A stretch of 64,000 bases of DNA from Prostheceraeus crozeri (GCA_907163375.1 CAJQUW010008951.1:250501-314500), one strand, 5' to 3'. Shown: positions 34,594-46,812, counted from the stretch's first letter. A program made the numbers and translations. Notes: generated by a model not told the origin, from the sequence alone.

Positions 34594-35026
34594 GTTTCAT
34601 CTTAGTAAAGGAGTGTCTTGTGAAGGAGGAATCTGAGAATTTTTTGGATTATCAGATCCTTACAGTAACATTGCAATTTTTAGTAGGTCTTACCTGTCTA
34701 TTGTCTTATATTTGCATTTGGGGACAACAGATTCCTGATCTTTGTCTGTCACGTTTTAATTGCTTTTCCACATCATAGGTAAGAAAGCAGCTATATATGA
34801 AGAGCTCATGCAAAACGCGGCATACACTATCATGATCATTTTGAGAAATCCGCGATTTCTTGCTGTGTCGAGAATATCCAACTAATAATAATAATAATAA
34901 TGATATATTTGTCATACAACAAATTGGGTGATACATAAGAAGTATTGGCTCTAAAAGGGAGATCAATGCATTAACGGGAAAATGACGCACAACTATAATA
35001 AAGTGAACTTTTACGGTATACAACAA

Positions 35027-37809
35027 TTACCATATGTCATGTCTACTGAAGTAGGACGATATAAAGTTTTTGAAGTCGCTTATCGATGAGACGTTTTTCT
35101 CTGAAAATGTCATACGATTCCAATGTTGGACTATATTAACAGTGAAAAAACCACTACGATGCTTATGTTTGGACAAAGGAGTTAACATCAAATTGTGGGA
35201 ACTATTACGATGAGAATATTCGAACAAAATATCAGGCTGTAAACCATTCATCTGATTGACAGTTTCAAACACAAATATCAAGCTGTAACGGAGGCGCCTG
35301 GCAGATAGTCTAAGAAGTCCCAAGTTCATTAACTTAGACCTGTAATTTAATCCATGGAGCTGTGGTAAGAAATTACAAAATCTCTTTTGCACATTTTCAA
35401 TTTGGTTGGAAAGCTTATCAATATTTGGATGCCAAATAACACAACCATACTCCAAAATAGACCGGACGAACGTTTTATAAGGGATCAAAAGCATGAAAGG
35501 ATCCCGTAAGCGAATTGACCTTTTAATCATACCCAAAACTTTGTTTGCCTTCATAACAGTAGCATGTATATGTTCCTTGAAATTGATTGATGTTGACAAA
35601 GTAATACCCAAGTCATTCACAAGAACAGCTCTACTTAATACTAGTAATTGATCTTTTATCCTGTAATCAAAAAGAGAATTGCCACAACCAAAATGAATAG
35701 CATTAGATTTATTCACGTTTAATGATTGACCGTTCGAAGTTCCACATAGCTATTCTATTAATATCAGCTTGTAACAAATGGCAGTGTGCAGATAATTTTC
35801 CCATATTCATAATAAGCTTGACATCGTCGGCGTACTTGATTATCTCACAGCTTTTGACATGGCCATCGAGGTCGTCAATGAAAAAAGTAAATAAGATGGG
35901 ACCAAGGACAGTTCCTTGTATGACCCCACTTTTTATCAGCACAGGAGACGAGTATTTCCCACCAATACGTACCACTTGAGTTCTATTACGAAAGTAATCG
36001 GTCAGCCATTTGAAAAGGTTTCCTCTAACACCATATATCCATAGTTTATTCAACAATAGGTTATGGTGCACACTGTCAAATGCCTTCGCGAAGTCAAATA
36101 ATGTCACATCGATGCAGTTGCCTTTGTCTAATTCCTTTGTCAAAATGTCATAGAACATGATGCCTGCAGTGTCCGTAGATTTTCCTGGAACAAAACCATG
36201 TTGAGATTCTGGAAAGTGCCCATTAGCATAAAAAGCAATAAGAAGGGATTTATGAATTATTCGTTCTAATATACGGCATACTGTGCTAGAAAATCCAACA
36301 GGACGATAATTACAACACAAATTCTTCGGCCCAGACTTATGAATTGGTGAAATAACAACTTCGCGCCAACCATCTGGGATAGAAGCAGATGACATAATAA
36401 GTGAAAATAATATGGCCAATTTACTTGCTAAAAATACACCACCTTTCTTGATAATATAGTAGCAGAGCCCTTCTTTATCAGTCGATTGAGAATTTGGGAG
36501 ATTACAAATCACTTCGTGTACGTTATCACAATCAAAGTTCACATTATCCACAATTATATCAACATTACACGCCAAGCCATCATGAAAAACATGGTCAGGA
36601 GCACAATTGAAGTTCGACGAGAAATACTCATTGAATCGATTGGCAATCGATAATGGATTAGTCAAAAGTTCAGCGTCGGCGTCGGATAACGAATTAATTG
36701 GATGATTCAATTTCAACCTACTTCGAATGTATTTCCAAAAAGTTTTGCTACCTGACCCATTACCAATACCAGCACAGATTTCACGCTCCTTGTCTAATAT
36801 GCCTTTCCCTACTGCGAATTGAACTTTTTCTTGAGCTTGTCGGTACCTCCAATGATTATGAGAAGAAGGATGATTTTTGAAAGATGAGTATGCACGACGA
36901 GCGCCCGATATGCTGTTCTGACCTTAGCTGTGATATTATATTCTGATCTTTTTCTACGAAGTTGGACAGGTATGCATCCCAAATAGCGTTGATATCACGA
37001 AGAAAATTGAAACTCGATGGCCAGAATGCAGTCTGAAGACTTTGATAGAAAATGTTCCAATTGGCGTTGTTATAATCATGATAATAAACATTAACTTGCT
37101 CATTAGTATCATAATCGTAAGGAAGCTCGATGTCGTAGGTAACGATGCCATGATCAGATTTACCAAAATTCTCACAAACATTGACCTTATTAACATTTAC
37201 ATCGTTGGATGAAAAAACAAGATCCAATAATGTTTTGGATTGTGGACGAGTAGATTTGGTAACATTTTGAGACAAAAAATTGTCCAGACACCAATTCAAA
37301 ATTGGGGCATTAGAAGATGATGCATCACATAAATTCCAATTAATTTGAGGACAGTTGAAATCCTCACAAATTATAGACAAATCTGGACATAAATTCACAA
37401 CATCATATAAATGAGACAAAATTGAACTATCTTGCAGTAGATAATCGGGAGGAATGTAGACACAAGAAATCAACAAGCTATCCTCCTCATTCAAAATAAT
37501 CTTACATGTGACAGATTCAGCCTTACCGTCATCATAACAGAAATCATTGACCAACACAGAAGAAATATTGTTTGAAACATATATAATGACACCACCTCCA
37601 AGAGATTGGGCTCTATCACAACGATAACATGAATAGCCATTGATGTAAAAATAAGCATCAGAAAACGAAGCAGTGCCCCAAGATTCAGTGACACATACAA
37701 TAGTCGGGTTATTCTGAATAACATACATACGAAGTAAATCAATTTTATTTACCAACAAGCGAGCATTAATCAGAAAACATTTTAGAGAAGAATTATTGCT
37801 CATGCACAT
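35027..37809 (-). pseudogene. LINE ORF2: endonuclease and reverse transcriptase
   Basis: The N-terminal 300 codons are an APE-type endonuclease: INARLLVNKIDLLR, CVTESWG, GGGVIIYVS, VYIPPDY, EDFNCPQINW and FGKSDHGIV carry the expected Asn, Glu, Asp-x-Asn and Ser-Asp-His motifs. The reverse transcriptase follows with ISPIHKSGPKNLCCNYRPVG, DFAKAFDSVHHNLLL, GVIQGTVLGPILFTFFIDDL and the catalytic KYADDVKL (YADD). The C-terminus has LGITLSTSINFKEHI and LEYGCVIWHPN. About 900 residues in all, normal for the clade. Two frame breaks are visible, one near 36905 (between endonuclease and linker) and one near 35715 (after ADINRIAMW). All catalytic motifs survive. Confidence 0.92.
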
Positions 37810-38011
37810 AGAGGATTTGCCAATGGTATACTTATCTGAAGGAATTTCAGAAAATGAATGAAAACTAAAAAATAGCGCTGAGATACAATGAAACGTTTTA
37901 GGATAGAAAACACTAAGAAATGTTAGGTAACTGCGGATCGTTCACGTGAATCGTTAATGCTAGCATCCCTATCAACACTTCAGAATAGCTGATTAGATAT
38001 TGACATCTCAT

Positions 38012-38721
38012 CTATGGTATGACCTCTCCATTAGAGAACAGTTTGCCATGTTTCATATAAATCTTTGTATTTGGTGGAGCTGACTGCTTTAATGATTTCA
38101 TTTTTTGACGCACGCGACGTTCTTCAAGGCGAGAAAGCTTTGGTAGGTCTTGATTTACGTAAACCGTGCCATACGCTTCTTTGCAGTCTTCATTATCTCT
38201 AAAGGTTTTCTGTGAATATAACATCATCCTTCTTACCCCAATATCATAAAACATGAAAACAGGCCATAAGCATGCGCTTTGAGCCTTTCCTGCCTAACCG
38301 GTAGCATGATGCATTGCTAGAGGAATCAAGTCCATCAATCAACTCCTGACCTAGTGCAACAATTTCATCACTATCTTCCGTCAGAGTTTCATTACGAAAT
38401 TCCATATCAGTTTCGGGTATTACAGAAAATATGAGATTGAATTGCCTTTTTTCTTTTTCAATTGTTTCAATATATTCTTGTTATTTGACAACCACTTTTT
38501 TTAATGCTCTTGAGATCAAGATCAAGGCGGATTTGCTCTGCCTGAACTTGTTCAAACCGCTGCTCCAATGATTCAAAGCGAGACACAATGTTATCTAGAC
38601 GCGAAACTATACGCGCCTCCGATTCGTCAATAAGTCGTTTAACGTCATTGAGCGTAAATAGACCTCCTGCACCTTGTGAATTCGATCGTGATCCAGATCT
38701 CGTATTTCTATTATTCGACAT
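38012..38721 (-). pseudogene. LINE ORF1 (coiled-coil RNA-binding type)
   Basis: The start MSNNRNTRSGSRSNSQ (ATG at 38721) leads into a predicted coiled coil (LNDVKRLIDESEARIVSRLD, then FESLEQRFEQVQAEQ). A middle segment with FSVIPETDMEF and CYRLGRKG follows, then a basic end with VYVNQDLPKLSRLEERRVRQ and a final KIYMKHGKLFSNGEVIP. The coiled coil, 'RLGRK' and 'vyvN-dLpk' features are those of L1/CR1-type ORF1 proteins. There are frame breaks near 38490 and 38260 and an in-frame stop between, so it is dead. Confidence 0.8.
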
Positions 38722-38725
38722 ATTC

Positions 38726-40510
38726 GGCCTATTGCAGAACTCGGGGTTAGCATAACTGCGAGTTAAGTTAACCTTCACTCATTTAGCTGGCAGTTACAAC
38801 AGCAACTGCGAACGCGTTGCAGAAGTCGCAGTTAAAATAACTGGCAGTTAAACATGGAATTCCCTTGCCAGGAATTGACCCAGTTAACACAATTTGACGT
38901 CACTGTTTCCATAACAATAGGGGAGTGATAACGTCTCTGCTCTCGTCTGGTCTACAACGATGCAGAAAAGAATCGTCTTATGGATATTGCTGAAGAGTCT
39001 CAACTGGCCGACATCATAGAAAGCAAAATGATATCTGTATCTGTGCGGGACATCAATTAATTAGACTCTATTTATTGCGCGGTAGCCTAGACGCAAGAGC
39101 CCACATGCGCTAATAGCAAACAACTATATGTACATGTACCTGTACGAGAATTGTAGGCCTACCTGTACCATGCAGTGTAATGGTGCATGCTAAGTACAGT
39201 ACCCCTAAGAAGTTGCAATGAAAAGCGACATCCGTTTCCAAAAATGTCTTTTTATTATCAACGTTGTCTGTCAAAAGTGGTTCTCAATAAACTCAGATCG
39301 AAATTGCATACCAGTACCTGTCGAAATAGTGTCAGATGAAGTAGATTCAAAGGAAGCATCGTCGGCTGTGTTTTCAATGTCGAATGTATCAAACTGAGAA
39401 ATCAGGAAATTGTGCAAGACAGCACAAGCAACGACAGTTCTACCAACCTTCTCAGGTGACAATCGCATACCATTCAGTAAACATTGAAACCTCTGTTTCA
39501 TGACACCGAAACGCCTTTCGATGACATTTCTTGTTTTGATATGAGCGTAGTTGTAGCGACTTTCTTTCGAAGTATTCGCCACACGAAGGGGAGTGAGCAA
39601 ATACTTTCTGCAAGCATAGCCGGCATCTCCTAGTAATATTCCATCGTGATCCCCGTTCTTGAATTGAGCACATAGTCGAGAATTATCGAATATGCGTGAA
39701 TCATGTGTACTTCCGCACCAACGAGCAACTATGTTTGTAATTTTCTAAGTGGCGTCACAAGTTGCTTGAACATTCAGCGAAAAATAATTCTTCCTGTTAC
39801 GATAGTGTTCATGTTCCGTGTTGGATGGTCTTGTGATCCGAATATGAGTACAGTCGATTGCAGATATGACTCGAGGAAATTGGGCTATTCTGTAGAAATC
39901 TTCCTTTGTTGATAAAAGCTCAGCAGCTTTTGGAAATTTGATGAAATCAGACCGACGCTTGCACAAAGAGAGCACTACCTTGTGAAATGCACGCATTGCA
40001 GTCGTCTTATGAACTCCAATTGTACCAGCCACTAGCCAAAAGAATGAGCCCGATGTCATGTATGCGATGCCGAGTGCAAGGGTCTGAATGGGTTGAAGGG
40101 AATAGCTTTTGTCCTGACCATTTTGAATATCGACTTCGATCAGATCGCACAATGTGCAAAAGGAATGCTTCATCATTCGAAAATGTTCGAAGAAATCATC
40201 GTCACTGAAAAATTTGAGGGGATTCCTTCGGTCAAGAATGCGTCGCTCAGGTGAAACAATTTCCGACAGAGTATCTGCCAACTCAGTTGCTTCAATAGAT
40301 TCCATCAGAAATCAAGCTACGAATGAAGAATATGTGACAGTTAGACCATTTAACCCTCACTCGGTGGAGGTTAAATTTTGCAATGTGTTTTCTTAACTGC
40401 CAGTTAACTTTAACTGGCAGTTACTTAACTCTCAATTCTGCACCTCATCGTTGAAAGTTAAATCGAAATTTAACTGCCAGTTAGCTTAACTCCGAGTTCT
40501 GCAATAGGCC
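38726..40510 (-). mobile_element. PIF/Harbinger DNA transposon
   Basis: The ends are inverted repeats beginning GGCCTATTGCAGAACTCGG, identical at both sides over 19 bases. Subterminal copies of AACTGGCAGTTA lie inside both ends. Length is 1785 bp. It holds one minus-strand nuclease gene. The second, Myb-like gene of autonomous Harbingers is absent or lost. It sits in the 5' part of the CR1-like LINE, so it is younger than the LINE copy. The expected 3-bp target duplication is not clear at either junction. Confidence 0.92.
39271..40305 (-). pseudogene. Harbinger nuclease (HARBI1-like), one stop
   Basis: A single frame of 345 codons starting MESIEATELADTLSE. The N-terminal helical region holds QTLALGIAYMTSGSFFWLVA and the HTH-like GVHKTTAMRAFHKVV. 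The DDE_Tnp_4 nuclease follows, with VISAIDCTHIRI (first Asp), VARWCGSTHDSRIF, GDAGYACRKYLLTPL (second Asp) and RNVIERRFGVMKQRF (Glu). All catalytic residues are intact. The only break I see is one in-frame stop codon at 39745-39747, between QATCDAT and KITNIVARW. The length is normal for the family. This is one of the best preserved coding sequences in the window. Confidence 0.92.
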
Positions 40511-41009
40511 CATTGACAGATAAATGACGATTCCGGTGATGTTAAAAGGTCACGTGAAAAAAATCGATAAATGACAATCACTGCGCGTGTGGGGTTTCTT
40601 AGCAATATGACGAAATTTCACAAAATCAGCTGACAACTGACAACTGACAATACCAGCTGTTAGAATAGAAAGGAAATGCAGCAGAATTGAAAGCACGATG
40701 ACGTTTGATGACGATGGAATGACACTTTGATAGCGGACACTGCGGAAATCCAAAGAGAGCGACGACCAAATGCAAACATGAACAATTCACAGATTATTGG
40801 AACCACAAATGAAACAGTAGCAATCCCAAAATGCACAAGACATCCACAACATTGACTAATGGCTATATGAAAATAAGATAGATCATACGACGCCAATTCC
40901 AACAATATACAAACTTGAAAAAATCACCGTCCAAAAAACAAACGCAATCTGCAAAAGTACACTTCCAGATGCGAGAGCGCAATCGCACGTCAGGTCTCTT
41001 CAAGCGAAG
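40511..41009. other. LINE 5' flank or unique DNA
   Basis: This should contain any remaining 5' UTR of the CR1-like LINE, beyond the Harbinger, but I cannot delimit it. It includes the direct repeat TGACAACTGACAACTGACAA near 40630. No gene recognised. Confidence 0.35.
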
Positions 41010-41096
41010 ATTGATAATAATCAATCAATTTATCAATAATCAATCAATAATAATCAATTTTTAATAATAATCAATCTAATAATCAATTTTTAGACT
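41010..41096. repeat. AT-rich tandem-like array of AATAATCAAT
   Basis: Imperfect repeats of AATAATCAAT/AATCAATAAT over about 85 bases. Simple-sequence expansion. No other content. Confidence 0.7.
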
Positions 41097-42394
41097 CACA
41101 GCAATAGAACTAGCTTTTGAGTCATTCAGTAGATTAGCAATTCATTTGGCCTGCACGATCAAAAATCTACTAGTTTTCGTGCAAAACGCCACCCTTTATT
41201 TACGATGAAAAATGCTATAACTGATAGTGTGCTGTGATTATATCATTTTAGGATGATACGGATGCTTACAGTGTATTATAATCAGATGTTGAATAAAACT
41301 TCAGCACATGTGGTTCGCTCTAGCTACCGCAAATCATGATAATATTTAGGTATAAACGTTTGCTGAGAAAGATGATGTTCATCCAGTACCGATGAGTAAA
41401 TATTTGACCACAGAGCACAACTAGGATTATTCCTCATTTGAAATCGAAGCAAATAGGTAAGATGAATTCAGTATAAAAAATGGAAATGGAAACGACGTTG
41501 TTATATTGTTTTAAGAGCCTCAACTGAAACCATTGGCGGTTATCACGTTTTGCATCACAACTGAATATTTAAATCAACGCTGTTACAGAGCTTTCGACTT
41601 AATTATTTACCGAGAACATTCGTCTACCATTAGGGTATATTCCTGTGGATTATCTCCAATTATTCAAATTTTGCACTTATCTCGTTTTGCATTCAAACTC
41701 TTCATATTTAGACGCATTTGCACAAGTATTTTCAGCATTCTCATGATTTGCATGACATAATCTCGTGTTTGTTTCAACTAGAATGGCGCCTAGAGCACAG
41801 AGCTTAGGATAGATTGGCCACTTTTTAAAATTAGTGAAGCGCTTTCCTCATCGAATGCTACCGAGTGTCGTGCCAGGAGATTCTCGACATATGCATTGTC
41901 ATATGAATATGAATGTAATGCAATTTCCTTAACACATTTTTGCATGAAAAATTTCTATCACACATCAGATAGTCTTAAACCAGATATTCTCTGATGGTCC
42001 TCCACATCATTAACGAATTTGATCCATCACTGTCATCGGTGAAACTCTCAAGGCACAACTTATGATAGGTGAAGGAAATTCTTTTCCACGATGACGAAAA
42101 TTAAGGAATCAGGGATAATTTTGTTAATTTCTTTCGCATATGAAAATTCATTCTTCATAAATTTGGTAGACATGCATTGTGGATTGTGGATTGATTAAAT
42201 GACTTTTGAATACCTTTGAATAATCAAATGTGCGTGTATTTACCTGGTAATCGATGATTTGTATTTTGAATCTCTAAAAGATGGACTTACACATGCAATT
42301 GCATTTTGACATTGTGAAATATGTATTTGTTCCACATCTAGGAAATTATAGGTATGTGGCAGCATAAGAATGATGGAACTAATTAATTTTATCA
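41097..42394. other. non-coding, no recognised element
   Basis: AT-rich DNA with a 75-codon frame (41533-41760) of hydrophobic, non-domain character. No repeat ends. Confidence 0.4.
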
Positions 42395-42619
42395 TTAAAT
42401 AGAAGTTGATCTGCAAACAACCTTCACTCTTTCACCACTGAACAAGTGGAAACTTCGCTCACTCACTAAAAAATTCGAATCAGTGCATTTAATACTACAT
42501 TTCCTCTGTGATCCGGCGAATTTGCTCGGTGCAATCTTGCATGGTGGTCCGTTGTGTACGGCAAAGCCAGGACAAATCAGCGCAGGATAGCCTGTTGTGA
42601 AGTCGTTCGGGTTGTTCAA
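42395..42619 (-). CDS. cysteine-rich open frame, possible exon
   Basis: A 74-codon minus frame contains ALICPGFAVHNGPPCKIAPS, then FAGSQRKCSIKCTDSNFLVS and ending VKVVCRSTSI. The spacing C-P-x-NG-x-C-x-GS-x-C-x-C-x-C loosely recalls a Sushi/CCP domain ('CP-NG ... GS-C-f-C-GY-l'). The usual Trp and last Cys are not seen. No convincing splice sites were identified and no neighbouring exon found. It may be a chance frame. I give the resemblance only as a lead. Confidence 0.2.
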   Translation of the reverse strand: MNNPNDFTTGYPALICPGFAVHNGPPCKIAPSKFAGSQRKCSIKCTDSNFLVSERSFHLFSGERVKVVCRSTSI

Positions 42620-44514
42620 AAACTTTCGATTTTATCAACTAGTTTGGGCTATTCCAAGTCGCGCTGACGAGTTCTAGTAGGACGAAGCGTAGGGTCTACA
42701 TCTGCTAAGGAATCACGCACTTAAATTGTTCAAGTCTGAGGGAATCTTTCTAGCCATGCCCAGGAGAGCTGACAATTTGTAATATTTCGGTTAGTTAGAA
42801 TTCATCAATAGTATGACCATCTCGCATGTATAAAATTCACATGAGCCCATTTTGAAATATAAAATATCGCAAATAGACGCAGCGTTCATGCAGCATCAAC
42901 GCATTATTGCTTTCTATTCAATTTAAAATTTGTAAAAACGATTTAAAAAGGAAAAGGAGAATGACCTCTAAGATCAGTAGGTTATAACGTGTCCAGTTAT
43001 TTATCAATAGGACTGCAAGACACTTATTCTTAACTTTATCAAAAGGGCATAGGAAACTTTCCAACTCACTTGCTGTCGATAACATGACCAACTGCCGAAG
43101 GCAAACTGTACCATCAGCTCTCAGAAGCAAAATGTAAATCATTATGTGCGAAAACATTAGCTATTTATGGGTTACTAATACTGCAAATACCTGCGTAGCT
43201 ACCGGTATAGTCTTAAGTAGTGATCTTAAATTCTAATTTGCGCGTCATGCTCATTGAGTCGAAGTTGAGTTAATAATCATTTCACGCTATCTTCAGTTTT
43301 GAACGAACGCAATAAAATATAACTATCAATTACAGTAGGCTTAGATAAACATTTGAATGGATTCCAATCAGCGACTTTGGTAGCAGCTTCCCAAAACGGC
43401 AACAATTAGGCTATGAAGCTGTTGGTACGTAAGTGGTGACTGCGTTGTAAGTACAGTACATGTGTATTATGTAAGCTGATGTGTTTGTGACATGTGGACA
43501 ATACTGATCGAGGGTCGGCTTTTGGTGGTGATATAAAGCAATAAAATGCACAGAAAAGCATATATCGTATTTAAAAGCAGACGAGGATGAATCGAAATTA
43601 TAATGACAAGAGACATTTATTTTCGATACAAATGTCCTATGGCTAGCCACTTTGATAGTAATTTGAAGATCTCAGCGAATTTATAGTTTCGTAACTTCAG
43701 AGAGTGGCCTTTTCAAATTAATGCGCTAAAGAAGAGTTTTTCTTATTCCGGTTTGCTTTATTGTTAACGTACATAGCAAGCGGTGCTGGTGCTGACTTAC
43801 ATGACCTGTAAACAATTTCTTTGATTAGACATTCGACGAAGGAAACACAAGAACAATTCGGTGTAAAAATGAATCTGTATGAAACAATTTTGAGGTAACA
43901 TTCGGGGGGGAGGCAATGTTCAAAGCACATTTTGATTATACAGATACTGTCTGATCCCCATTAAACTCGGCCTTTAGTTTGTGTAAGATTTGACATATCA
44001 GACAGACAGAAGCTGGTCATCATATCTTGAATACATACTCCGCAAATTTCATTCTGTTTGTATCTCTTAACAAAATGCAAATAATGAAATCTTTAAATGG
44101 AAAATCTTTATCATAAATGAATGGAGCTTCGACTCTCAAGATATTTCTGTCAGTTATGCTACAAAAGAAATAGATCAACCATTTTCAAGAAGAATATGAA
44201 ATGATTTATCTTATCGTAGAAAGAAGTTGAATCCGAGAATGCATCAAGCAATGGCTTTGAATGTCGGCAAAGAAAGCTGTCACTCAATTGGCAAATCAAA
44301 GCGAAATCAATTTTTGTTATCCAACTTTCAAAATTCCAGCGCTTTTTATTTAAAGATTTTGTCCTGCATGAAGCTTTCCGTTTTGAAAACGTCAGATATT
44401 GAGCAGAATTATGTAAATGCAGGAAACATAGTTTGCTGTAGAACAGCGCTCTTTTCAAATTGCAATGTGCTGGGATAAAGTATATTTCTGATGATAATAA
44501 CACATAGGCTACTC
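42620..44514. other. non-coding, no recognised element
   Basis: AT-rich. The minus frame at 44159-44503 (114 codons) is opposed by an 83-codon plus frame over the same bases. Neither has a domain. Confidence 0.35.
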
Positions 44515-45075
44515 ATGACATAGTAAGTGACTTGAAGACATTCCAGCCAAAGATTATGGCTCAAGATTTAGTGCTTTCACTTAATCATAGGTAGCATGGA
44601 AAATCTCACTTTACCAAAACAATTTAGTCTGCTTCAAGAACCTGCTTCTAGAGCATGACTTGTTTCATGTTGTCTATCTTCTCTGGTTTCAGTAACTTTC
44701 ATTGTTAGAAGTAATTGGTTTCTGATGAAAAACATTTCCTGAATCTTTTCATGTTCAGCAATCAAAAAGTAGCAATGAACTCAACGCTAGTGTGGCAATA
44801 ACAGATTGATATTGTTTCAATGTGTCACTTAAATAGTAGGGCAAACTGATTCAAAACGATGGCACATGCAGGAATTTCGGATTTGAAGAATTCAGATAAT
44901 TGCGCGCTAAAATCTGTTTAGTCGATGAAGGTGGTCCTTCTGATCATTATTGAAACAGTTAGCAGGTGCACAAAGAACGTTCACAAGTGGTCCAGCAGCC
45001 ACGATGACTTTCTGCAGGGAACGAAACCGAAATTGAGATGTCAAAAATTATGGTTCTAGACTTAGCATTTTCAAC
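44515..45075. repeat. rearranged fold-back and family R fragments
   Basis: Positions 44515-44612 resemble the inner right arm of the fold-back element at 30976-31085 (shared ACTTGAAGACATTCCA-type run). Positions 44992-45065 match its outer left arm (TTTCTGCAGGGAACGA), followed by an inverted inner piece (GTCAAAAATTATG). Positions 44843-45010 are the third copy of repeat family R, with AAACTGATTCAAAACGATGG as at 60060. The families interleave, so this is a compound relic. Confidence 0.6.
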
Positions 45076-45089
45076 CTAGTAGGTAAATA

Positions 45090-45700
45090 TGAAGACGTTG
45101 AGGCGCCATAGCAAGCAGCAACGCTGGAAGAGGCTGCTCGACTAATTGTCGTCCCTTCGAGCGTCGGAGATCAGTCCACTAACAACCTGAAGGAATTTCT
45201 GTGTCCAGTGACCGATAACTGCCACGGGTTGTAAAACGCAGCGTAAGACATCGACGAGCACTTTAGAGCCTTAGTTCTCTCAGTCCTGGAGGTGGCCTCA
45301 CTAGGATCTGAAACCGAACTGTAATGGTCGGATCTAGAGGTGGTGTCGACACACGTCGCGTCAGAGACTAGGGATTTACCATTGAAGAAGGGAAATAAGG
45401 TCAGGCCGCCTGGACGTTTGTCATCTGTGCCATCGAGCTCGGGGTTTTTAGGCACAATGGAAGGCCGGCAGCACAGAGGCTTCGTATCACGAGGTCGTTT
45501 AGGGCTGAATGAAAAATTACCTGCACTCCGACGACAAGAGAGAGATCCTTGTCTATCGATTGTACCACAGCAACGGCACTGATGTGACTCGCAGACAGGA
45601 AGGCCAAGACGGACAGAGACAGCTGTTGGACGGACAAATTCGTCGTCAAGAAGAGTTCCAGTTGTTGGTGACTGAACTGTATAACTATCTGTAGGTGGGC
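45090..45700. other. GC-richer, frame-dense island of unknown origin
   Basis: This 600-bp stretch is visibly richer in G and C than its surroundings and has overlapping frames on both strands (plus 45340-45582 and 45509-45694; minus 45171-45455 and 45401-45649). One plus frame ends GQIRRQEEFQLLVTELYNYL, a charged helical end. It may be the relic of a once-coding element, but no family can be named. Confidence 0.3.
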
Positions 45701-46727
45701 CTGATGACCTGATCTGGCATGTACTTTATCATCAAGAAACGACTTCTAGAAATGTTCAAATCAACCTATTCAAATATTCAAATTCAACAACATTCATCTT
45801 GCTATCGTTATTTGATGTAGCATTCTTCTTTGCTCAAATTTATTACCACAATCCATTATTCATTTCACTGTCGTGCCTTGTCGAAAATGTAAAGCATGTT
45901 CGCAGATCGCATCACATATCAAAACAAAAGGCATGTAGCTTAAGTATTGATTGCTCGATCATATTTATTATTCCCAAAGTTTTTCTTGTGTAATTATATG
46001 GGAGTGAGAACGAAAATGACGTTATGATAACTTTGACAACCCGCCTTGTCTTAACCTTCGAACTAAAATAGATAAACATTGTGAAACATCGATGAGACCT
46101 AAATGAAATATCAGTGAAACATTTCAAACTAAATTTTATCTGTGAGTAAAAAATTTCAAGGAAAAATTGAAAAGCCACAAAACAGATAGGCTACTACTCA
46201 GAGAGAGATTGATTTTCTCATTGTTTGTTACCACTATTCAAGTAAAAGTTAAAATCTGTGAGAGTGTGACAGCTCGACTGGAGTCACCCTCATTTAACTA
46301 CTTGAAGAAAGCATTATTGTCTATTTCTATAAAATTTCAGGTTGCATATCAATAGTGCCATTCAATACTCAGTCAATAGTGAAGTTCCTTATCGAAGGAA
46401 ATGCACACTATCCTCGTTCCTCCGTCAAGATCTTTATAAAATTCATAAAATCATAGTTTATACTACAGGATCAGTTTTCATGTGCAGATACATTCGATAT
46501 TTTTTTCAAAAACCAGATTAATTTAGTGTTACTGAGCGTTTGATTCTGATAATCTGCAGTATCGCAAATATATCAGAGATTGGCAAGAATAAAAAGAATA
46601 AAATTTTTTTAAGGGCCAATCAAAATATAAGTGATCTTTTTCTATACAGCAACACAAGAAACTGCCTTGTCGAGTATGCTATTCTTGCCACAGTCATTCT
46701 TAATTACATGCATACATTCATGGTTGG
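45701..46727. other. non-coding, no recognised element
   Basis: AT-rich with short frames only, and no recognised repeat. Confidence 0.4.
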
Positions 46728-46812
46728 AAACGGCCGCCGGTCGAGCCAGGCTGTAAGTTTTGAAGACCGGCCGGCCGACTGCTCACTGCGCTGGCCTGCC
46801 GGTTGATTTAAT
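46728..46812. other. GC-rich 85-bp patch
   Basis: A sharply bounded GC-rich segment with GGCCGGCCG and scattered complementary pieces (GCCGGTCG / GCCTGCCGGTTG) in AT-rich DNA. It could be part of a structured RNA or repeat. I do not recognise it. Confidence 0.3.

Larger units (their letters stand above)
34881..38725 (-). mobile_element. near full-length CR1-like LINE
   Basis: Read on the minus strand the order is ORF1 (38721-38012), a gap of about 200 bp, ORF2 with endonuclease and reverse transcriptase (37809-35027), a short 3' UTR and a terminal (ATT)n tail (34902-34883). This layout fits CR1/L2-type non-LTR retrotransposons. Its 5' end is interrupted by a Harbinger element 5 bp before the ORF1 start. 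Further 5' UTR may continue beyond 40510. A handful of frame breaks make it inactive. Confidence 0.88.

Noticed and set aside
45340-45694. Overlapping plus frames as a retroelement gag gene
   Set aside because: A charged helical end alone does not identify gag. No zinc knuckle, protease or long terminal repeat was seen.
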